Assembly: GCA_900316505.1 (NCBI GenBank)
Contig: ONDH01000004.1
Span: 1 to 64,000 of the forward strand
DNA: 64,000 nt
Direction of reading: 5' to 3'
Source of the DNA: an uncultured Prevotellaceae bacterium
GTDB lineage: Bacteria; Bacteroidota; Bacteroidia; Bacteroidales; Bacteroidaceae
This document shows positions 59,019 to 64,000 of this stretch, in pieces. The notes beneath the pieces are model-generated. The model did not search any database. It was not told where the DNA came from and saw nothing but the letters and a program-made list of their open reading frames with translations. Made by a program: the position numbers and the translations under genes. How positions within the stretch are numbered: position 1 is the first letter of the stretch; every line of letters begins with the position of its first letter.

Positions 59019-59549
59019 ATGAAAAGATTAGGCATACACATAGCGTTTCTACTGGCACTTCTGGTCATCACAGCATGTGAACAGGAAACAGCATATAAAA
59101 CTTACGAGAACGGACGTCTTCCATACATCCTTGACGTGCCAGAAACATGGGAGATGGATGAGTCTAACCCGCTTTTCATCAAGTTCCTCAATGCCGACCA
59201 CACCCTTTCCATCAGTTGTGAAATCGGTGAATTCACGTTGATTCCCGAAGAGCATTTCGAGGCATTCTACGATTTCCTCTACGAGGAGCATGAAGACTCC
59301 ATCTTCAACAAGGCGAGCATCCAGAAGACTGACAGTCTCTACATCCTCAACTGGAAGGGTAAAGAGGGTGTCTATGTGTTTGACGGTTCCAAAACCATGA
59401 ACGGTTATCTGTGTGGCATCCAAGTAGCCGCCACCGCTGAAAGGCTCGAAGAGGGACAAGCCATCTTCCAACACGTATTTGAAAGCATACGTCCCAACCC
59501 CTACTTCATGGCACCTTCCCACCACCAAGACAACGACGGCGATTTCTAA
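59019..59549 (+). CDS. Putative lipoprotein
   Basis: A 176-residue protein with a lipoprotein signal peptide (VITAC, cysteine 20). The domain begins with LPYILDVPETWEMDE and resembles the PsbP/DUF1795-like fold of envelope lipoproteins (strand pattern YILDVPETWEMDESNPLFIKF), though this is uncertain. It follows the transporter gene by 26 bp and precedes a strong terminator. Confidence 0.65.
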   Translation: MKRLGIHIAFLLALLVITACEQETAYKTYENGRLPYILDVPETWEMDESNPLFIKFLNADHTLSISCEIGEFTLIPEEHFEAFYDFLYEEHEDSIFNKASIQKTDSLYILNWKGKEGVYVFDGSKTMNGYLCGIQVAATAERLEEGQAIFQHVFESIRPNPYFMAPSHHQDNDGDF

Positions 59550-59583
59550 GAAAAAGCGGTCTATATCACCACAAAAACAGCTA

Positions 59584-59624
59584 AACGAGAAAAAATTATT
59601 GTTTTTCGATAATTTTTTCTCGTT
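59584..59624 (+). terminator. Intrinsic terminator of the uxaA operon
   Basis: A perfect 16-bp stem, 59584-59599 with 59609-59624 (AACGAGAAAAAATTAT and its complement), is followed by TTTATTT. Confidence 0.9.
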
Positions 59625-59652
59625 TTTATTTGGAAGTTATTAAAAGATGTTT

Positions 59653-59709
59653 TACCTTTGCACCGAAAATAATTATCGAAAGACGATAAATGAGTCAAAT
59701 AAAACGATA
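59653..59709 (+). promoter_or_regulatory. Promoter and candidate operator of the DUF2975-HTH operon
   Basis: The -7 box TACCTTTG is at 59653-59660. Immediately downstream of the expected start is the perfect inverted repeat TTATCG-AAAGA-CGATAA (59673-59689), and another ACGATAA half-site follows near 59703-59709. The small HTH protein of this operon is the obvious candidate binder. Confidence 0.6.
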
Positions 59710-59762
59710 AAATTCATAATAATACATTAATAATAATAATAACAACCAAAACAAAGAAACTT

Positions 59763-60440
59763 ATGAAAAAGAAATTTAACTTGTATTGCGGGTTGCTGAT
59801 TGCAGCTATCGTATTTGGCATCGGTATTTCTATGTTCCATACTTGTTACTGTATGTACACAGGAGGTAAGGCTGGCATAGAATTAGCAAAGAGTGATAGG
59901 GAAACGGGTGTAAAGAGAGACCCCTTCTGGGCTTTGAACATGGTGAACCAGATGGTACCTGTGGAGATGATGCGGAAAAATCCATTGGAGATGTCCGGTG
60001 ACAGTATCATGAATCTGAAAACTGGTGAGAAAATGCCTATTCAAACCGTTGTGGGCATCGTCTGGACAAAGGATGCGGGAAACAGAATGATGATTTTATC
60101 TAGCATCGGTCATTTCAATTGGATCTTCCTCATCGTATTTTTTGTGGCATTCATCAAGTTTGTCATCGGAGTGAACAAGGGACGCCTCTTTGAGAAGAGT
60201 ATGGAGAAGCAATTGACTTGGGGAGGTTGGGCTGTACTCGGCATGTACGTTTTAAGTTGGGTGACAATACTAATCAACCATATTATGAATGTACAGACTT
60301 TTGAGTTTGCTGACTACAATCAACTCATCATGCAGACACCTGACACTGCCCTGCTCTATTCTGCTTTCGGCATGCTGTTGATGGGACAGATTTTCAAGAT
60401 TGGACGAACCATGAAGGAGGAGCAGGAGTTGACGATTTGA
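59763..60440 (+). CDS. DUF2975 membrane protein
   Basis: A 225-residue protein with four predicted transmembrane segments (about 8-25, 115-135, 158-175 and 197-212). The pairing with a YozG-like HTH gene two genes downstream and the sequence GRLFEKSMEKQLTWGGWAVLGMYVLSW are typical of DUF2975. Function is unknown; such pairs are thought to form small regulatory modules. A palindromic operator candidate lies in its promoter region. Confidence 0.78.
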   Translation: MKKKFNLYCGLLIAAIVFGIGISMFHTCYCMYTGGKAGIELAKSDRETGVKRDPFWALNMVNQMVPVEMMRKNPLEMSGDSIMNLKTGEKMPIQTVVGIVWTKDAGNRMMILSSIGHFNWIFLIVFFVAFIKFVIGVNKGRLFEKSMEKQLTWGGWAVLGMYVLSWVTILINHIMNVQTFEFADYNQLIMQTPDTALLYSAFGMLLMGQIFKIGRTMKEEQELTI

Positions 60441-60447
60441 GAATTTA

Positions 60448-60482
60448 TAATTGACGGTTGAGAATTGATAATTGATAATTAA
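60448..60482 (-). repeat. Heptamer array (NAATTGA)5
   Basis: Units TAATTGA, CGGTTGA, GAATTGA, TAATTGA and TAATTAA fill the gap between the DUF2975 gene and the next gene. It is the RTCAAYT-type heptamer on the minus strand. Confidence 0.75.
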
Positions 60483-60496
60483 AAACATTGCAGATT

Positions 60497-60697
60497 ATGA
60501 AAAAGAATCATATTTTATGGGCTTGCTTCATTCTGATAGCAATGGCAGTCGTTGCTTTATTGGGAGGGGTCCTTTATAGACTTCTGACAGGTGACGAAGT
60601 GACTACCAACACATGGTGCTGCATAACCATAGCTGCTTGCAGCCTTGTGAACACCTATTTTATTCTTTCTCACAATCAAAGAACACCGGAACTATGA
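60497..60697 (+). CDS. Small membrane protein (66 aa)
   Basis: A 66-residue protein with two predicted transmembrane segments (about 6-27 and 38-56). It lies between DUF2975 and HTH genes. Its TGA overlaps the HTH gene's ATG (ATGA, 60694-60697), so the two are translationally coupled. I recognise no family. Confidence 0.7.
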   Translation: MKKNHILWACFILIAMAVVALLGGVLYRLLTGDEVTTNTWCCITIAACSLVNTYFILSHNQRTPEL

Positions 60698-60894
60698 TTA
60701 TAGTGAATTTAGATGTAATGATGGCTCGACGCAAGATGTCGTCGGGTGAATTGGCTGAAAAGATTGGCATCACGCAAGCAAACTTGTCGGTGCTGAAAAC
60801 AGGAAAAGCGAAGGCTGTGCGTTTCTCCACTCTGGAGGCTATCTGCAAGGTGCTGGATTGCCAGCCAGGAGATATTTTAGAGTTTAGAGATTAG
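60694..60894 (+). CDS. YozG-like Cro/C1-type HTH regulator
   Basis: A 66-residue single-domain helix-turn-helix protein. MSSGELAEKIGITQANLSVLKTGK is the DNA-binding segment and ICKVLDCQPGDILEF the conserved C-terminus of the YozG/Xre-like group. It starts inside the stop of the small membrane protein gene. It probably regulates its own operon through the TTATCG-N5-CGATAA site. Its last codons are part of a heptamer array. Confidence 0.92.
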   Translation: MIIVNLDVMMARRKMSSGELAEKIGITQANLSVLKTGKAKAVRFSTLEAICKVLDCQPGDILEFRD

Positions 60895-60917
60895 AGTTAA
60901 GAGATTAGAGTTTGAGA
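60876..60917. repeat. Heptamer array (WTTAGAG) overlapping the HTH gene end
   Basis: TTTAGAG, TTTAGAG, ATTAGAG, TTAAGAG, ATTAGAG and TTTGAGA run without gaps from within the last codons of the HTH gene to the CPBP gene start. TTTAGAG is the complement of the CTCTAAA unit at 54141-54168. Confidence 0.8.
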
Positions 60918-60918
60918 T

Positions 60919-61839
60919 ATGAAGAAAGTATTATATCCTATTTTAGCTGTGATTGTATTCTTTACGATACAAGTTATCGCAGGAGTGGGTATGGCAGTCA
61001 TAACCATCGCCAAGAACCCCTCCATGTTTAAGACGATTGCACAGTCAGGAGACATCAATGCGATAACGAACAATATGCTCACAGGTGATACACTTCCCTG
61101 GACACTCATTCTAAGTGGCATTGCAACAGTCGGTGTCATCGCCGCATTGAACATGATTCATTGGAAAAGTGTGCTGAACGTCAAGATGATTGACTGGAAA
61201 ATCTGCTGGTTAGCGATACTCGGAGCTGTGATGGTCATCTTCTACACAGATTTATTGTCTGAGTTCATGGAGTTTCCGGACGAAATGGGGAAAATCTTCA
61301 ACAGCATGGCTTGCTCTGTGGTGGGTGCGTTGTCCATTGGCATTATTGGTCCGATTGTGGAAGAATTCATCTTCCGCGAGGCGATTCTCGGATGGATGCT
61401 TAGAGGGGGTGTGAACAGATGGGTGGCTATCACTGCGAGCGCGATAGTGTTTGGCCTTATCCATGCAAACCCTGCACAGATCCCTTTTGCCACGGTGATT
61501 GGTTTTATCTTCGGCATCATATACTATAAAACGGGAAATATCGTTATTACAAGTATCCTGCATATCCTGAACAACAGCACGGCTGTGTTACTGATGGTTT
61601 TGCAAGGAGAAGAGGCGGAAGACACAAAGTTAGGAGACTTGCTGGGTGGTCCCGTGATGTCTCTTGCTATCTGCATACCGTTACTTGCCGTTGGCTTTAA
61701 CTGCCTCAGGGTGTTCTGGAAGGAATCTCGCACGGAGCATTTTCCAACACCCCAACCAGAACAGACTGAAACAATTCTTATCACTCAAGAAACTGAAACT
61801 ACAAATCAAAACCTCATAAACGATGAAACAGTTCTTTAA
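60919..61839 (+). CDS. CPBP-family intramembrane metalloprotease
   Basis: A 306-residue membrane protein of the CAAX/CPBP family with about eight hydrophobic segments. The catalytic motifs are present: E148-E149 and R153 in VEEFIFRE, H182 in FGLIH, and HILNN near residue 215. Bacterial members have been linked to bacteriocin immunity and membrane protein processing, but no substrate is evident here. Its last 17 bp overlap the sppA start. Confidence 0.88.
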   Translation: MKKVLYPILAVIVFFTIQVIAGVGMAVITIAKNPSMFKTIAQSGDINAITNNMLTGDTLPWTLILSGIATVGVIAALNMIHWKSVLNVKMIDWKICWLAILGAVMVIFYTDLLSEFMEFPDEMGKIFNSMACSVVGALSIGIIGPIVEEFIFREAILGWMLRGGVNRWVAITASAIVFGLIHANPAQIPFATVIGFIFGIIYYKTGNIVITSILHILNNSTAVLLMVLQGEEAEDTKLGDLLGGPVMSLAICIPLLAVGFNCLRVFWKESRTEHFPTPQPEQTETILITQETETTNQNLINDETVL

Positions 61840-63607
61840 GTATGTATGCGCCACGGTAGTGGGCATCTTATTGGTGGTTGCCATCATTACCATTCTCTCC
61901 ATCATGAGTCTGGTGGGCATGGCATCCATGGGCAGTGTGACTGCCAACGTGAAAGACAACAGCGTGCTGGTCATCCGGTTGGAGGGCAGCATCAGCGAAC
62001 GTAGCGAAGAGAACCCGCTGAGCGACCTGCTGGGCAATTCCGCACTGACCGAGCAGGGACTTGATGACATTCTGAAAGCCGTGGAACATGCCAAGACGGA
62101 TTCGAAGGTGAAGGGCATCTATCTGGAAGCTGGCGCTTTTGCCGGTGCAATGCCTGCCTCGTTGCAGAGCATACGCAAGGCTTTGCTCGACTTCAAGAAA
62201 GAGGGTAAATTCATCGTAGCCTATGGCGATGAATATACACAGGGTGCCTACTACCTCTGTTCTGCTGCCGACTCTGTGATTATCAATCCTCAAGGCATGA
62301 TAGACTGGAGCGGTATGAGCAGCACCGTGGTGTACTATAAAGATTTGCTTCAAAAGGTGGGCGTGGATATGCAAGTGGTGAAAGTGGGCACGTACAAGAG
62401 TGCTGTGGAGCCTTTCCTGCTCAATGAGATGAGCGATGCCAACCGTGAGCAGATAGAGACTTATGACAATGAAATCTGGAGTGAAATCACCAAGGCGGTG
62501 AGCAAGAGTCGCGGCATCAGTGAGGCAAAACTGAACGAGCTGGCAGACTCCATGATGCTGCTGCGTGAGGCAACCGTCTATAAGAAGGAGAAACTGGTGG
62601 ACAAGATTGCTTACAGCGATGCCGTGAAGCAGACAATTGCCAACATGATGAAGGTGAACAGTCCTGACGACTACAACACCATCTCGGTGAAAGACCTTGC
62701 AGGTGTAGCAAACAATGAACCTAAGGGCATCAGCGGTGATGTGGTGGCTGTGTATTATGCAGTGGGCGACATTGTGGAGGAAGCAACATCTGACTGGAAT
62801 TACGAACCTGAAATTGTAGGAAGGAAAGTGTGCAAGGACTTGCAGAAACTGGCTGACGATGATGATGTGAAGGCTGTGGTGCTGCGTGTCAATTCAGGTG
62901 GCGGTTCAGCTTATGCAAGTGAACAGATTTGGCATCAAGTGATGAACATCAAGACCAACAAGCCCATCGTGGTGAGCATGGGTGATATGGCTGCATCGGG
63001 CGGTTACTACATCAGTTGTGCTGCAGACTACATCTATGCAGAACCCACAACCATCACGGGCTCCATCGGTATCTTCGGCATGTTCCCCAATGCTGGCGAA
63101 CTGCTGAACAACACGCTGGGTGTGCATTTCAGCACGGTGAAAACAAACCAGTTCTCAGATTTTGGCGATGTGTCACGCCCATTCACCGAACAGGAACGTG
63201 CGCTTGCTCAAAGGTACATCAACAACGGTTATGAACTCTTCACGAAGCGTTGTGCTGACGGCAGAAAGATGAAGCAAGACGACATCAAGAAGATTGGTGA
63301 AGGTCGTGTGTGGACAGGCGTTCATGCCAAGCAGATTGGATTGGTAGATGAGTTGGGGGGACTCGACGCTGCCATTGCCAAGGCGAAGAAATTGGCAAAA
63401 CTCGACGAGGCTTCCATCATGAACTATCCTGCTAAGAGCAACGTGCTTGACCAACTCATGGAGGAGATGCAGGGCAACAGTTATGCTGACAAGCAACTCA
63501 AACAAGCTCTCGGTGACTACTACCCTATCTTCACCGATTTGAAAAACATTGGTCAAAGGACAGGCATCCAAGCAAGCATACCTTACTTCCTGAAGTTCAG
63601 ACTTTAA
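61823..63607 (+). CDS. sppA: Signal peptide peptidase SppA, 67K type
   Basis: A 594-residue inner-membrane serine protease that degrades leftover signal peptides in the periplasm. It has an N-terminal membrane helix (about 8-30) and two tandem S49 domains. The catalytic lysine is K192 in GTYKSAVEPF in the first domain and the nucleophile S392 in MAASGGYYIS in the second, as in E. coli SppA. It overlaps the CPBP gene by 17 bp, implying coupled translation. Confidence 0.95.
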   Translation: MKQFFKYVCATVVGILLVVAIITILSIMSLVGMASMGSVTANVKDNSVLVIRLEGSISERSEENPLSDLLGNSALTEQGLDDILKAVEHAKTDSKVKGIYLEAGAFAGAMPASLQSIRKALLDFKKEGKFIVAYGDEYTQGAYYLCSAADSVIINPQGMIDWSGMSSTVVYYKDLLQKVGVDMQVVKVGTYKSAVEPFLLNEMSDANREQIETYDNEIWSEITKAVSKSRGISEAKLNELADSMMLLREATVYKKEKLVDKIAYSDAVKQTIANMMKVNSPDDYNTISVKDLAGVANNEPKGISGDVVAVYYAVGDIVEEATSDWNYEPEIVGRKVCKDLQKLADDDDVKAVVLRVNSGGGSAYASEQIWHQVMNIKTNKPIVVSMGDMAASGGYYISCAADYIYAEPTTITGSIGIFGMFPNAGELLNNTLGVHFSTVKTNQFSDFGDVSRPFTEQERALAQRYINNGYELFTKRCADGRKMKQDDIKKIGEGRVWTGVHAKQIGLVDELGGLDAAIAKAKKLAKLDEASIMNYPAKSNVLDQLMEEMQGNSYADKQLKQALGDYYPIFTDLKNIGQRTGIQASIPYFLKFRL

Positions 63608-63649
63608 GCCCCCTCTGACTCCCCAAGGGGGAGGGAGAGCCATTCGGGA
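63607..63649 (+). repeat. Spacer copy of the palindromic element found in trpA
   Basis: AGCCCCCTCTGACTCCCCAA followed by GGGGGAGGGAGAGCCATTCGG matches the left half of the trpA insert (AGCCCCCTCCTAACCTTCCCC and on). It begins at the sppA stop codon. It shows that the trpA insert belongs to a repeat family that also sits between genes. Confidence 0.7.
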
Positions 63650-63678
63650 TGAAAGTTTGAAATGAAAAGGGAAAAGTG

Positions 63679-63739
63679 AAAAATTTGCTACCGCACATGT
63701 ACGTCAACTATTGGCGAACTGCTGCGGTAGCAAATTTTT
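63679..63739. terminator. Terminator between sppA and lacZ
   Basis: A 17-bp stem, 63679-63695 (AAAAATTTGCTACCGCA) with 63723-63739, has a 27-nt loop and T-rich flanks on both strands, serving the two convergent genes. Confidence 0.8.
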
Positions 63740-63769
63740 TTACTTTTCAATTATCACTTGTACCTTCTT

Positions 63770-64000
63770 TTACCTCACTGGTGAGATGATATAAGTATAG
63801 GTGTAATCTTTGTATGGCATCTGATACTCTTGACGTGGCCATGCACCCCATGAGTTCACACAACCCACACCCATACTGCGGGCAGCAATGTGAAGGTCGG
63901 TGAAAGGACGTTCGATGAGGTCACCGCTATGCCATTGTGCCTTGTTGCGGGCAGGTTGGAGGTCATCCTCTGTGTAGTTGAGGGCTTGCATCTCGAGTGG
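63770..64000 (-). CDS. lacZ: Beta-galactosidase (GH2) C-terminal part, cut by the window edge
   Basis: The minus-strand frame is open to the window end and encodes at least 76 residues. It matches the last part of the LacZ small-chain domain: LEMQALNYTEDDL, the ERPF segment, and MGVGCVNSWGAWPRQEY, which is the conserved GVGGxxSWG region. The enzyme hydrolyses beta-galactosides; the catalytic domain lies outside the window. Confidence 0.88.
   Translation of the reverse strand, partial: PLEMQALNYTEDDLQPARNKAQWHSGDLIERPFTDLHIAARSMGVGCVNSWGAWPRQEYQMPYKDYTYTYIISPVR

Overview
The window looks like chromosomal DNA of a gut- or rumen-type Bacteroidales, most likely Prevotella or a close relative. 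The evidence is the near-universal TAnnTTTG promoter -7 box (usually TACCTTTGC or TAACTTTGC) with a weak TTTG at -33, SusC/SusD and RagB-type outer-membrane proteins, tRNA genes without an encoded CCA, a cobalamin methionine synthase that ends after its B12 domain, and the gene order trpB-E-G-D-C-F-A. No phage, plasmid, insertion sequence or CRISPR array is visible.

Layout. 1-6.1 kb: small housekeeping and stress genes (YgjP hydrolase, cyclophilin, HAD phosphatase, carbonic anhydrase, aldo/keto reductase, thioesterase). Two divergent intergenic regions here carry nearly the same promoter/leader sequence. 6.1-11.5 kb: tRNA-Ser, mazG, two secreted proteins and a membrane-tethered Kelch-AraC regulator. 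11.6-16.4 kb: a DUF4375 gene-smpB-metH operon and a lipoprotein. 16.8-25.3 kb: an NhaC-type antiporter and a complete RND efflux operon. 25.3-34.2 kb: a four-gene leftward operon of SusC, SusD, a small outer-membrane barrel protein and an NhaC-type inner-membrane transporter. 34.2-35 kb: an 800-bp spacer with a 23-bp tandem array, a GC-rich dispersed repeat and an orphan promoter. 35-40.3 kb: tex, an ECF sigma/anti-sigma/lipoprotein operon, an O6-alkylguanine transferase and a Nudix hydrolase. 40.4-44.1 kb: tRNA-Thr with a duplicated 3' end, a likely SRP RNA, dedA, ffh, folD and tRNA-His. 44.1-46.5 kb: decayed gene ends around a YafQ-type toxin-antitoxin pair. 46.6-53.6 kb: the whole tryptophan operon behind a leader peptide with three consecutive Trp codons and an intrinsic attenuator. 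54.2-63.6 kb: a DUF4886 SGNH hydrolase, altronate dehydratase with a third NhaC-type transporter, a DUF2975/HTH pair, a CPBP protease and sppA. The window closes inside a lacZ-type beta-galactosidase gene.

Two things stand out. First, the trp leader is a compact ribosome-controlled attenuator: a 9-nt sequence overlapping the leader peptide's stop codon is complementary to the loop and 3' arm of the terminator hairpin, so ribosome position should decide between terminator and antiterminator. Second, short repeats are everywhere. Heptanucleotide tandem repeats (RTCAAYT, CTCTAAA and TAAAARY types), octamers and larger palindromic elements fill the spacers, and in three genes (trpF, trpA, uxaA) such repeats lie inside the reading frame and encode extra residues. 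In the two TIM-barrel enzymes these fall in predicted alpha-to-beta loops away from the active site.
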